Shown: piece after piece, positions 35,242 to 44,437 of the stretch
Numbering within the stretch: position 1 is the stretch's first letter
How the letters are laid out: every line of letters starts with the position of its first letter
Source: Pseudomonadota bacterium
GTDB lineage: Bacteria; Pseudomonadota; Gammaproteobacteria; Steroidobacterales; Steroidobacteraceae
Length of the DNA stretch: 64,000 bases
NCBI GenBank assembly: GCA_023423935.1
Contig: JAFAEQ010000064.1
Location: 29,552-93,551 of the forward strand
Direction of reading: 5' to 3'
Notes under the pieces: model-generated
Database searches by the model: none
The model's input: the letters and a program-made list of their open reading frames with translations, nothing else
Told to the model about the DNA's origin: nothing
Translations under genes and position numbers: made by a program

Positions 35242-36207
35242 ATGTCGACCAAGCGACTTTTTCCGCAGTTCCTCGTCATGAGTCTCCTCGCAGGAGCCTT
35301 CGCACGACCTGCTGCGGCTGCAACCTATGTGGTGAACGGATCGGACACCGTCGTAGGTGAAGTCCAATGGGTCACCGCGCGTCACGAAGACACCTTATTG
35401 GATATGGGACGCACCTACGGCGTGGGGTACCAGGAAATCGTGGCCGCGAATCCGCGTGTAGACCCATGGTTGCCGGGCGAGGGCACGCAGGTCCTCATTC
35501 CTTCCCGCTACATCCTTCCGGACGCGCCTCGCGAAGGCATTGTCGTCAGTCTGGCGGAGCATCGTCTCTATTACTTCCCGCCCGCGAAGGCCGATGAGCC
35601 GCTGACCGTGGTCACGTATCCGATCAGTGTCGGGCGCATGGATTGGAAAACACCGCTGGGGCTTACGAGAATCGTGGACAAGCGCGTTCGTCCCACTTGG
35701 TATCCGCCAGAGTCCGTTCGCAAGGAGCACGCAGCGGATGGGCGTCCGCTTCCGAGAGCCGTACCGCCGGGCCCTGACAATCCACTCGGTGAGTACGCAA
35801 TGCGTCTGGGCATCCCGGGCGGCGCGTATCTCATTCATGGCACCAATCGTCCGGCAGGCGTCGGCATGCAGGTGACGCACGGGTGCATTCGCATGTATCC
35901 CGAAGACATCGAGCGCTTCTTCAAGATGGTGTCCGTGAACACGCCGGTGCGGATCATCCATCAGCCATACAAGATGGGTTGGAAAGGGCAGGAGCTCTAC
36001 ATGGAAGTGCACGCGCCTCTGGAGGGGGCTGAAGGGCTGGAGAATCACAATCTCACGCAGATTACGCGTCTGCTCGTATCGGCTACCCAGGACCGCAGCG
36101 TCGTCATCGATTGGGCGAAGGCCGAACAGACCTTCAACGAGGCGAGCGGCATTCCTCAACCCGTCATGCTCGGCGAGGTGACGTCCCAGCTCGTTCGATC
36201 ACCCTGA
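35242..36207 (+). CDS. L,D-transpeptidase with LysM domain (YkuD family)
   Basis: 321 residues with a signal peptide (QFLVMSLLAGAFARPAAAA). A LysM-like region (GRTYGVGYQEIVAANPRVDP then TQVLIPSRYILP) binds peptidoglycan. The YkuD catalytic domain has the HGTNRPAGVG and VTHGCIRMYPEDIE motifs with the catalytic Cys and His. Such enzymes attach lipoproteins to the cell wall or make 3-3 crosslinks; the alanine-zipper lipoprotein 0.8 kb downstream, ending in Lys, is a possible substrate. The ATG at 35242 is preferred over 35185. Confidence 0.92.
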   Translation: MSTKRLFPQFLVMSLLAGAFARPAAAATYVVNGSDTVVGEVQWVTARHEDTLLDMGRTYGVGYQEIVAANPRVDPWLPGEGTQVLIPSRYILPDAPREGIVVSLAEHRLYYFPPAKADEPLTVVTYPISVGRMDWKTPLGLTRIVDKRVRPTWYPPESVRKEHAADGRPLPRAVPPGPDNPLGEYAMRLGIPGGAYLIHGTNRPAGVGMQVTHGCIRMYPEDIERFFKMVSVNTPVRIIHQPYKMGWKGQELYMEVHAPLEGAEGLENHNLTQITRLLVSATQDRSVVIDWAKAEQTFNEASGIPQPVMLGEVTSQLVRSP

Positions 36208-36968
36208 AGCAATCGGCACAGCAGCCCGTTCGTCCGACTTGCTAGACTGTCTACGCGCAGCCCTCGCGGTTCGAGGCTATCCTTTCCACCGAGTTAGTCC
36301 ATGGCTGAGGCTGTGGGGGCTGCGTCTCCATCCGATGCATCGCATCGTGACCTCATTCCGCCGCTATTGTTATCGCGCTCACAGACACCCCGAGCCCGCG
36401 TGAGCGCGAGGATTGCCATCTGCATCTGCCCATCGCAGCTCCGCCAGCAATGCGGAGGAATGAAGCGTTATACGGCCTGCGGAAGCACTAGCCGCCCGAG
36501 CAGACGACAGGCTCAGACTAAGAGCAAATAACAAGCGTTGGTGCTCGTCCTGTCTTGCAGGCAGGCTCGAGCGAACTACGCCTCGGATCAATAACAGATG
36601 GTTGCCGTCAGTGCCTGCCACGCGGAGCGACTGTTCCAGTTGCTGCGTCGTTGATTGATGCGCGGCAGGACGAGCGAGCGGATTGGGCATCTGCACGCGC
36701 CAAATTCAGCTCGATCAATGATGCGAAGGAACAAGCGCTGGAGGGTCTGCGGAAGGCCGCCAGAGCAGGCGACAGGCTGGCGCGCGAGATGCAGCCATGG
36801 CTGAGAAAGCTGCGTCGCACGGAAGATGAGCTCAAGAATCAGAATGGCGAGCTCAATCGGGTTCTGGGGCGGCGGATGTCCTTGCGACTCTCGGGAAAGA
36901 AGGGGTACCCCAAAAAGAAAACGCCGCGCTGAGCGCGGCGTTTCCGTATCGACCCGAAGCGGTTCGAA
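36208..36968. other. 761-nt region with one weak coding candidate
   Basis: No gene is clearly recognised. The best candidate is a + strand frame at 36555-36932 (TTG start, 125 residues) whose C-terminal 85 residues are charged and helix-prone (AREMQPWLRKLRRTEDELK, ending KKGYPKKKTPR) with reasonable codon third positions. Its upstream part looks random. A 76-residue frame at 36301-36531 has no recognisable features. The region could hold a small unknown gene or decayed sequence. Confidence 0.35.
36912..36942 (-). terminator. Intrinsic terminator of the alanine-zipper lipoprotein gene
   Basis: A perfect 10-bp stem (36920-36929 with 36933-36942) with a 3-nt loop, followed on the minus strand by TTTCTTTTTG. 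It starts 27 nt after the stop of the minus-strand lipoprotein gene, as expected for a very highly expressed Lpp-type message. Confidence 0.9.
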
Positions 36969-37280
36969 TTACTTCGAAACAGACTTCTTGAACGCGCGAT
37001 CGATCTTCTCGTTCGTCGCGTCACAGCAAGCCTGGCTGGCCTGGGCGGCCTGCAGAGCCTGGTTTGCAGCGCTCTGAGCGCTGTCAGCCGCCGACTTTGC
37101 GGACTGAGCGGCGCTTGCGGCAGCGTCGGCAGCAGCCTTGGCAGCAGCAGCATCCTGCACGGCCTTGTCTGCGGTCAGCTTGATCTCGTCAACAGCCTTC
37201 TGCGACACGCAGCCGCTGGCAGCAACGAGAACGAGGGCAGCAACGCCTGCCTTGAGCGTAGTGGAGATGACGTTCTTCAT
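36969..37280 (-). CDS. Alanine-zipper lipoprotein (Lpp/OprI-like)
   Basis: 103 residues. Signal peptide with lipobox LVAASGC (residues about 17-25), then a coiled coil of alanine-rich heptads (AAAAKAAADAAASAAQSAKS). The end reads QASQACCDATNEKIDRAF followed by KKSVSK, with the terminal Lys used for peptidoglycan attachment in Lpp. Start ATG at 37280 with a GGGGAAAG site. It probably trimerises in the periplasm and tethers the outer membrane to the wall. The adjacent Cys pair could form inter-chain disulfides. A longer frame to 37436 is not coding. Confidence 0.9.
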   Translation of the reverse strand: MKNVISTTLKAGVAALVLVAASGCVSQKAVDEIKLTADKAVQDAAAAKAAADAAASAAQSAKSAADSAQSAANQALQAAQASQACCDATNEKIDRAFKKSVSK

Positions 37281-37495
37281 GATTTCTTTCCCCTTCATAC
37301 TGGGTCGAACAATGGACGGAGCCAAAAATTTCACGCCTCTTAATCCCCGAGACTGTAGGTCAGTTCCCGTGGACCTAGCCTCAGAAGCCTTTACTTTGTA
37401 AAAGCTGCCCGGCCGAGCCGAGGCGCGAGAATACAAGATTGACTGTGAGTGTTAAAGCTTATGTAGCAGGCGTCGGGCGGCGGCGACAACGGTGT

Positions 37496-37954
37496 CTACC
37501 TCCAGCAGTCCCCCTCCAAGGGAGTGCGTTCTCCAAGTTCGTTGATCGTCAGAACCTGGCAATTGGCCTTATCGGAGGTTTGGCCGTTAATGGCTACCGC
37601 TTTAGCGGTGTATGTCGTATCTGTGTGTTCGCTGATCGATATTGAATAGAAATTGCCGGGAACGCTGGTTGCGGGGACGCCCAGTCCGTCAGGAGGTGCG
37701 AGCGCAATCTCGTCGTCGTCAGCATATCTTCGGTTCTGGAGAAAGAACTTTTCCTGGGCCGCTTGCACACGAAGCAGCGCCATCCGAGCTTCTGTACGGT
37801 TTGTTCGAAGGAGATAACTGCGATAGCTGCTAGTAGCGATACTTCCAAGAATCGCCACGACGACAATCACAGTCAGCAACTCAATGAGGGTCACGCCTCT
37901 CATGCGTCGTCTTGCTAGCACGGTCTTTGTCTCCGCGAAGAACTTCATGGACAT
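37496..37954 (-). CDS. pilE: Type IV pilus minor pilin PilE
   Basis: 152 residues. The prepilin leader ends in RRRMRG, followed by VTLIELLTVIVVVAILGSIA with Glu at position 5 of the mature protein. The globular part has AQEKFFLQNRRYADD and a C-terminal Cys pair (ANCQVL, GDCWR) for the D-region loop. These features match PilE minor pilins, last gene of the fimT-pilVWXY1E operon, 13 nt after pilY1. Confidence 0.9.
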   Translation of the reverse strand: MSMKFFAETKTVLARRRMRGVTLIELLTVIVVVAILGSIATSSYRSYLLRTNRTEARMALLRVQAAQEKFFLQNRRYADDDEIALAPPDGLGVPATSVPGNFYSISISEHTDTTYTAKAVAINGQTSDKANCQVLTINELGERTPLEGDCWR

Positions 37955-37967
37955 AGCCTTGACGGAA

Positions 37968-40900
37968 TCAGTTCGCGCTCGACTCGCGCCAGTACGTCTT
38001 AATGCGACTATTGAAGTTAGTGCACACGTTCAGTACTTCGACCCCCGATAAGCAGACTACCGGATCGCCCGGAGGTGGATCTTCGGGATCGCTTTCACCG
38101 TCCACTCCTGGAAAGAGGAACGAGATCTCTGGTGCAATGCCGCCTTGCGCCAACTCTTGATAGCGATCATCTGCGCTTCCGGGAGTTTCACCATCGCGTG
38201 GTACTGGCGCGCCGGTGAGCGCATTCACGACGTAGGCTCGGTTCGAGCCAGTGCTTTTGCGAGAGCATGTGTTCTCGTCAACTTCCGAGCTCGTGGGCGG
38301 AATGTAAGTCGTAAAGAAGATCTTGTTATCGAAAGTGCTCGACGCGCTAAGGGATTTTTCCCCCGCCCAGGATGGACGGTTGAGTAACAGTTTCCAGCCA
38401 GGAGAATCGGGGCTGATTGAGGGAGTAAGGTCATTGGTGATGTCGAGCAAGTCGGCATCTTCAACGATGTTGTCGGGTTTCGCCTTCTCGTCGTATTGAG
38501 CCTGGGTCAGCTTCGCGAAACCTTGCAAGTCACGAATCGAGTAGAACCGATCCTGTGTGGCCGTATTGAGCGGAGACCCTCGGAACCCTGACCCAATCGC
38601 AATGTTCAAGATCGGCGGTTGCCCTGGCCGCTGTAAGGCCGCGACATCGGGCCGGCTGTAGAATCGGCGGTTTCCCTGGGTCTTGAGCTGAGCTGATGCC
38701 GTGCTCGGTAGCTCCTTGGCGCCGAGGGATGCGATGGCACCTCCGGCAACAAGCGTCTCGGCCGGATTTCCGTTCGTAATATCAAACCGCCAGACTTGGC
38801 CTGCCATGTCGCCGGCGTAGAGTCGATCGGCAAATCCATCGCTGTCCATGTCCAACACGGCAATGCCTCCGGGAATGCTGTGGGTCATCCGTGGCAAGTT
38901 GAGACTCGCACCGCTTGCACCCGCGCTCCAGAGCAGATCGCCATTCACAGCATCCACCATGAAGATCTTGTTGCCCACGTTATCGCCGGTGCGGAACTCT
39001 GCGGCTGCATCCTGCGCGGGATCGTATCCGCCGCCAAAGATCAATGAGAGCTTCTGGGTGTTCTGCTTTTTTCCGCTAACACTAACTCGGGCGATAGCGG
39101 GCGTGGACCACGCTTGACCCAGTCCAATCAGATCGGACGCACCGAGGCTCCAAAGGAATTTCGGTGTGGTCTTGGTCGAGACATCAATTGCGTAATAGCG
39201 GCTGCCGCCACGCCCGGTCCCGAAATACAGGATCACGCGGTCCCCGCTGCTGGGGTCCACGACGCCGTCGCCGTTGATGTCGTACTTCAGCACACGGATT
39301 TCGCCATCGAGGGTGTACTGCTTCGCATTGACCGGCGTATCCGCGTACAGCTCCCGAAGGTGCCCCAAAAATTCCTGGGGTACAAACGCCCACAGCTCTA
39401 CTCCGGTGTCGGCGTCGACAGCGTGCAAGTACCCGTCATTGGTTGTCAGGTAGACGACAGCATCGTTTAGATCCTTGCTGTCTGGATCGCCGCCGTAGAT
39501 CACGACTGCGGGAGGAGAGTGGATGGGGTCACCCATCACGGCTCGGGTGTCCGTATTGAGGGTGTCGCCATTCTCGTCCTTGATATCGAGACCACGCGCC
39601 CAGGCGATGAGATTTTCGCGCGTCGGATCGCCTGCTCCTAGCTGCAGGACAGTCTCGCTCAAGCTTGTGTTGGTCGTCGCAATCTGATGATTCGTCCCGC
39701 TGAGTGTCACTGCCGACGAGGGTTTGTTCGGTCCCAAATAGGTGAGCAGTTTTCGATCACCAGGTGCCGGGATTTTGTGGGCTGCGCCGCCATCTGCGAC
39801 TCGCGCACCATCCGGTGATTGCGACCAGAAGCTCTGCGACCCTTCTGCAAAAAAGCCCGTGTTTGGATCGATTGCGCTAGTGGATTTAGAGTCCTGAATG
39901 ACGCCTTCCACAACGCGATATTTCTTGAGGTTGCCGGGCCAATGAACAGTGGTGTTCGGTTGGAACACCGAGACAAACAGATCATTGAGGGTCTGGGTGC
40001 GATTGAACGCATTGACGGCAACAGTTGGCGTCGTAAATGTCGTGCTGGTCTGCAGGATGCTTCCGATGATTGAGTTAAACACGGCAGTCAGGCTGCTGAA
40101 GTCATTTGCTTGGTAAGCCGAACCGCCGCCGCGTTTCGCGGCTCTGTCGAGGTATTCGAAGGCGCCTTCGAGGTTTCCGTCGAAGTCGGACCCGAAGCCG
40201 ATGAAGAACGTCTTCACCTTCCCCCCGGCGGGCACGCCTTTCTCCCACATGTATTCCGCCAACGCCCCGAGGCAACCGCCATCACCGTTGCTCTCGCAAC
40301 CTGCTTCGACGACTGTGTTGAACTCTGGAAGAGCCTTGATCAAGGCATTCGCCTGCGTATCTCGCGTGGGCAGACCGTCCGTCAGAAAGACAACGTAGTT
40401 TTCCTGACAGGCTTCCGTCGCTGGGCTGATATAGGTGTTGCCATTCCGAGACTCGGCAACGCTGGGGAAATTCTTCATATCACTGGTGCCGTGACAGGTG
40501 CCCGTGCTGCCAGCAGCGCTGTCTACCCGCGTGCAGATCCCAGAGCCCGTACTCTTCCAGGCTTGGTTGTACGAGTCGTTCTTGCCATAGAGCACTTCGC
40601 CACCGCTGTAGTACCGCCATGCCTCGAAAAGCGTCTCAGACATTGGCGTCCAGCCGTGGGGAAGGAAGAGATGTTTGCCGCTTGTATCGGTGAGATCCGC
40701 GATGAGTGCAGCGCGCTTTGCGTCCAAGGGACTAATGGCAGACACGACCATGCCGCCGGCAGCAGCCGAATCCTGATTTACGTACGTGGCAGCGTTGGTG
40801 CTGTAGCGCATGACACCAACGTTGACGTTCGGTAGCGAGTTGATGAACGAAGCTGCTGCGGCACGCACGATCTCCATGCGGGTCTGTTTCGCAACCGCCC

Positions 40901-41633
40901 CATTGCGCATGTAGCGGATGTAGTTGGGGCTATAAAGAGTCTTGGTCACACCCTTGTTGGTGTTGGACCAGAACATGTTCGTTTCAGTACTGGTAAACCG
41001 CCCGGTTGTGTTGCTCGCCGTACCCGATTGCGGCCACTTGGCGGCTGAGGCGTCATCCACACCGTGAATACCCTTATCGCCAAAGCATTCGACCGTTGAA
41101 GGGTTGCTCGATGGGTTGAGAGCGTTGTACCAAGAGCGACTGCTGCCGCTGCCGCCCCAACGAATGAAATTGTCCGAATAGAATCCGGCACCGGCATCAG
41201 CGGCGCCGAACTTCATCGCAGTGAGCGCCCCTTTGCATTTCAGATCGCTGAGAGGAAACGATGCTACGCCTGACGCGTCACATTTCGTCGGAGCTCCGCT
41301 CGGCGGGCTCGCGCTCGAATAGTAGTAAACCTTCGTGTTGTCGCAGTTGGTGCCGCTGTTGTCGTAAGACTTCGTCGGGTCATACGGCAAGGGCGACTCG
41401 TCGGCGGTCTCGTTCATACTGCCGGACGTGTCGAGGACAAGCAGGATATTGGGCTGTGTGTTCGTCGCCGGCTGAACCATGAATATCTCCGTGTCGTCGG
41501 CGTACGAAGGCGCCGAGGAGAATACGAAGAGTGCCAAAGCGAGACCCGATGCGAGGCTCCGCAAACGTAACGAGCGCATCTGCGTAGTCCTTAGGAAACT
41601 CATGCTGGGTCCATTGAAGTTCTTGGGGTTCAT
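37968..41633 (-). CDS. pilY1: Type IV pilus tip adhesin/assembly protein PilY1
   Basis: 1221 residues with a signal peptide (LASGLALALFVFSSAPSYA). The N-terminal half holds a von Willebrand A-like domain starting ILLVLDTSGSMNET with an intact metal-site motif DxSGS. The C-terminal half is the PilC beta-propeller (residues about 690-1150), with VVYLTTNDGYLHAVDADTG, the calcium-binding loop DINGDGVVD, and LDMDSDGFADRLYAGDMAGQ. PilY1 promotes pilus extension and surface sensing. It overlaps pilX by 4 nt. Less GC-rich codon choice than the housekeeping genes is apparent on reading, as often for surface adhesins. Confidence 0.94.
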   Translation of the reverse strand: MNPKNFNGPSMSFLRTTQMRSLRLRSLASGLALALFVFSSAPSYADDTEIFMVQPATNTQPNILLVLDTSGSMNETADESPLPYDPTKSYDNSGTNCDNTKVYYYSSASPPSGAPTKCDASGVASFPLSDLKCKGALTAMKFGAADAGAGFYSDNFIRWGGSGSSRSWYNALNPSSNPSTVECFGDKGIHGVDDASAAKWPQSGTASNTTGRFTSTETNMFWSNTNKGVTKTLYSPNYIRYMRNGAVAKQTRMEIVRAAAASFINSLPNVNVGVMRYSTNAATYVNQDSAAAGGMVVSAISPLDAKRAALIADLTDTSGKHLFLPHGWTPMSETLFEAWRYYSGGEVLYGKNDSYNQAWKSTGSGICTRVDSAAGSTGTCHGTSDMKNFPSVAESRNGNTYISPATEACQENYVVFLTDGLPTRDTQANALIKALPEFNTVVEAGCESNGDGGCLGALAEYMWEKGVPAGGKVKTFFIGFGSDFDGNLEGAFEYLDRAAKRGGGSAYQANDFSSLTAVFNSIIGSILQTSTTFTTPTVAVNAFNRTQTLNDLFVSVFQPNTTVHWPGNLKKYRVVEGVIQDSKSTSAIDPNTGFFAEGSQSFWSQSPDGARVADGGAAHKIPAPGDRKLLTYLGPNKPSSAVTLSGTNHQIATTNTSLSETVLQLGAGDPTRENLIAWARGLDIKDENGDTLNTDTRAVMGDPIHSPPAVVIYGGDPDSKDLNDAVVYLTTNDGYLHAVDADTGVELWAFVPQEFLGHLRELYADTPVNAKQYTLDGEIRVLKYDINGDGVVDPSSGDRVILYFGTGRGGSRYYAIDVSTKTTPKFLWSLGASDLIGLGQAWSTPAIARVSVSGKKQNTQKLSLIFGGGYDPAQDAAAEFRTGDNVGNKIFMVDAVNGDLLWSAGASGASLNLPRMTHSIPGGIAVLDMDSDGFADRLYAGDMAGQVWRFDITNGNPAETLVAGGAIASLGAKELPSTASAQLKTQGNRRFYSRPDVAALQRPGQPPILNIAIGSGFRGSPLNTATQDRFYSIRDLQGFAKLTQAQYDEKAKPDNIVEDADLLDITNDLTPSISPDSPGWKLLLNRPSWAGEKSLSASSTFDNKIFFTTYIPPTSSEVDENTCSRKSTGSNRAYVVNALTGAPVPRDGETPGSADDRYQELAQGGIAPEISFLFPGVDGESDPEDPPPGDPVVCLSGVEVLNVCTNFNSRIKTYWRESSAN

Positions 41634-42163
41634 GGTGTCTCCGACGAACTCATCTCCAATTCCGGCGCGTCTGGATCCAGAGGCGGCAGCACCGGACTCT
41701 TGGGTGCGATGGTTGCGACGCCTTGTACGTTGTTGGCCTGTGCATTACGCGCTGAGGTGCCGACGCTCGAGATCTCGTAGTGATAGGTGGAAAACTTATC
41801 CACTGTCGATCCCCACATCGCATCGAGTGCCTGACCGTTGAGCTGCGGCGTTATGGTCACGGTGTATGTATCCGTGGAACCCGATACCTGTTGAGTGTCG
41901 AACTCCTCAGGCGGCGCATCCGGGTTGAAAACACCGTCCTTTAGACCTTTCTCGATCCCGGTCTCCGCTGCTTGAAACGCGTCTTCACGAAATTGCGTGT
42001 TGCCAGCCATAGCGAGCTCGAGGCTCGAGGTGCCCATTCCTGAGATCGCAAGCAGAGTGAGCACGAGAAGCAGCAACATTCCGACGACCAGCGCCGCGCC
42101 GCGCTGCGTATGCCTTGTGTGCCGCTGGCCAGCGTTGCGGCTGCGCTCAAATGAAGTGTTCAT
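41630..42163 (-). CDS. pilX: Type IV pilus minor pilin PilX
   Basis: 177 residues. N-terminus QRGAALVVGMLLLLVLTLLA followed by MAGNTQFREDAFQAAETGIE, the PilX/PilX_N pattern (Gly-Ala cleavage region, no Glu5). This minor pilin joins PilV, PilW, FimT and PilE in the priming complex at the pilus tip. Four-nt overlaps on both sides with pilW and pilY1. Confidence 0.88.
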   Translation of the reverse strand: MNTSFERSRNAGQRHTRHTQRGAALVVGMLLLLVLTLLAISGMGTSSLELAMAGNTQFREDAFQAAETGIEKGLKDGVFNPDAPPEEFDTQQVSGSTDTYTVTITPQLNGQALDAMWGSTVDKFSTYHYEISSVGTSARNAQANNVQGVATIAPKSPVLPPLDPDAPELEMSSSETP

Positions 42164-43173
42164 GTGCCAAGTGCATTTCGAACGTAAATGGTGCGGGAGA
42201 CGAGCAGCCGCCTGAAGTTATCGTTCGGCTGATAGGCCTTTGTGCCAGCAGCAGCATCATTGAGGTCATCGACAACGCCGTTGGATGCGTTACGGTCTGC
42301 GTACTCATAGATCCTGTCATCGGTGAAGCCGACTTCTCTGCTCTCGGAGCGAACGAGGAGCCACAACCGGACGGCGACGATCTGAGCTCCTGCCGGTAAT
42401 GCATCCGGATCGACATATCTTTGCGCTGCGCCACTATTCCCTGTGGGGTCAATGCCAAATTGAATCTGCAAGTCCTCGACACCAGGGATGATCTCGTCGT
42501 CCCTGATCTCGGGACCTGCGATCAATGTCTTTCGCCTGAGTGAAGGTATGCCGTTACCTTGTATGGAGTCCTGGCTTACGTAGTATGCATGCACGATCAA
42601 GTCGTTAACCTGACCAGCCGGCGCTGCCGTGCATGCGGAACTATTGTCCACCAGCTGTGCGATGAGTCGTGTTGAGCAGATCTGCAGTCTCCCTGTGCTG
42701 GAGGACGCAGGTACTGTCGATGCTCGGCGAATGGTCAGAGTGTCTGCGCTGCCCACCGCGCCAGATGGCCCGTATGCACTACAGTCATTGTCGAACGTGA
42801 GGATGCTGTTGCGTCGATACGCGTTATTGCTCCCGTCTATATTCAAGGCCAGATCGCGTGCGAAATTGTTACCGCACTTCGTGGGCGCTCCCGCAGATGC
42901 GGTGCTCTGGGAGGCTTGGCCAGTTACCACGCCCGCACCTTTGACAAAACCCCAATAGTTGGCCATTCGGATGTCCGGCTCGAGTACGCCCAGAGCGAAT
43001 CGTGCTGTCTCCTGTAGTCGCGCAGCGTTCTCATTGATCTCGTAGGTCTTGCGGCTATCCACATAGACCTGCGTAGCACCGAAGATAAGGATCGCACCAA
43101 TCGTGATCGCGACGAGCAGCTCGATCAGGCTGACGCCTTGGGCATTTCGGCAGATGTGAATTAGACGACTCAT
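42160..43173 (-). CDS. pilW: Type IV pilus minor pilin PilW
   Basis: 337 residues. The prepilin motif is AQGVSLIELLVAITIGAILI (cleavage after Gly, Glu at mature position 5). The large globular domain has several Cys residues and a C-terminal DNFRRLLVSRTIYVRNAL, typical of PilW. Overlaps pilV and pilX by 4 nt each. Confidence 0.9.
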   Translation of the reverse strand: MSRLIHICRNAQGVSLIELLVAITIGAILIFGATQVYVDSRKTYEINENAARLQETARFALGVLEPDIRMANYWGFVKGAGVVTGQASQSTASAGAPTKCGNNFARDLALNIDGSNNAYRRNSILTFDNDCSAYGPSGAVGSADTLTIRRASTVPASSSTGRLQICSTRLIAQLVDNSSACTAAPAGQVNDLIVHAYYVSQDSIQGNGIPSLRRKTLIAGPEIRDDEIIPGVEDLQIQFGIDPTGNSGAAQRYVDPDALPAGAQIVAVRLWLLVRSESREVGFTDDRIYEYADRNASNGVVDDLNDAAAGTKAYQPNDNFRRLLVSRTIYVRNALGT

Positions 43174-43652
43174 ATCTGCATTCTCAGCGAGTACGACAGC
43201 GTCTCTTCACGCGACTCTGTCCATTCAATCGTAATGGTGTAAGTCCGTGGACTCGCAGCACCGTCGACTGCCACTGTGCCGGTCGTACCTCCCGGCATGG
43301 TGGCGGTTATCTGCTGCCGCCACACCGAAAGGTCGTAAGCTGCCATCGTCGCTGGATCGCATGTCACCGCCTGTCCGATGCAAGTGTCCACCGCCGCGGC
43401 TTCGTCACTCGTTGATACGACTGCCTCGTACGCTTCACCCGCACTACGGTTTGCTCGAATCCGATCGGCCAGATCACTTGCGAGGTTCACTGCCTGTGTG
43501 CGCGAGATAGCGCTGCCGCTGGAACGAAGAGACACTACGTAAAGGCTGGCTATGCCTAGCATGCCCACGCTGAGCACGACTAGGGCGACGAGGGCCTCTA
43601 CCATGCTAAAGCCCGCCTGCCTGTCTCCCTGATTGTTGATCGAAGCGGTCAT
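43170..43652 (-). CDS. pilV: Type IV pilus minor pilin PilV
   Basis: 160 residues. The prepilin motif is RQAGFSMVEALVALVVLSVG, then MLGIASLYVVSLRSSGSAISR as in PilV. Two Cys residues (DTCIGQAVTCD) may form the usual disulfide. Second gene of the minor pilin operon, 4-nt overlaps with fimT and pilW. Confidence 0.9.
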   Translation of the reverse strand: MTASINNQGDRQAGFSMVEALVALVVLSVGMLGIASLYVVSLRSSGSAISRTQAVNLASDLADRIRANRSAGEAYEAVVSTSDEAAAVDTCIGQAVTCDPATMAAYDLSVWRQQITATMPGGTTGTVAVDGAASPRTYTITIEWTESREETLSYSLRMQI

Positions 43653-44248
43653 CCGGCGCAGCCTCCGCCGATATCGTCAAGCACCTTAGTAACGTCCGCA
43701 TAGGAGCGTGTTGCCCGCGATCTGCCGGTCGGTTCGATCACGATCGCTCTGGCAGTCGAGTTATCGGCCACCTGCCTGTTACCGCGTGCATCGCACATCA
43801 CGACATTGCGCGTCGGTGTCTTTGCGCCGGCAGTGTTCGCAAACCCAGAAGGCCCGTAGCTGACGATGCCATCTTCGTCGTGGACTACCGAGATGGTTGA
43901 GTCCAGCAGTGGGTGGCGTTCCAATATCCGCTCGGTGGCATCGAATTCCCAGTTGCTGTTCTCGTCGGCGAAGACGATCCACCCAGCGAATGAGGTGTCG
44001 TCGCCGCACGCTGGTGTGTCGGATTGGGGATCGGCTGAAGCGCAGACCACGACATTCGTGCGCTGCTTGATAGCCTCGGAGCGTGCGAGTTGCATAGAGC
44101 GCAGCAGGTCGTTTGCTCCAGCCGTTAGGCGGTTGTTGCGAATGAAGTCCCGCATATTGGGAATAGCAACTGCGGCCAAGATCCCTGCAACGGCGATCGT
44201 TAGCATCAATTCAGCCAATGTGAAGCCGCGTGACACTGTGTTGCGCAT
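43649..44248 (-). CDS. fimT: Type IV pilus minor pilin FimT/GspH
   Basis: 199 residues from the ATG at 44248, with AGGA about 9 nt upstream. The prepilin motif is SRGFTLAELMLTIAVAGILA. The GspH/FimT globular domain follows, with LLRSMQLARSEAIKQRTNVV and GWIVFADENSN. FimT of some naturally transformable gammaproteobacteria binds DNA, which fits with comEC in the same window. First gene of the operon; its promoter lies in the 250-nt region shared with lexA. Confidence 0.9.
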   Translation of the reverse strand: MRNTVSRGFTLAELMLTIAVAGILAAVAIPNMRDFIRNNRLTAGANDLLRSMQLARSEAIKQRTNVVVCASADPQSDTPACGDDTSFAGWIVFADENSNWEFDATERILERHPLLDSTISVVHDEDGIVSYGPSGFANTAGAKTPTRNVVMCDARGNRQVADNSTARAIVIEPTGRSRATRSYADVTKVLDDIGGGCAG

Positions 44249-44437
44249 TGAGTTAGGTCCTCGCACGACCGCACTATAGGCAGGTCTCGAAGCTGTTATC
44301 GGTGCTCCCGACGAGTGGCCAATCGCAGAGGACAGGCGGTTTCGGCGCCGGGTAGGTAAGCTCGCTGCCTCCACTTTGCGCGATGCTTGTTGTGGGAAAT
44401 GAGACGGACCTCTCAGTCATCGGAATGCAAGCCTCTG

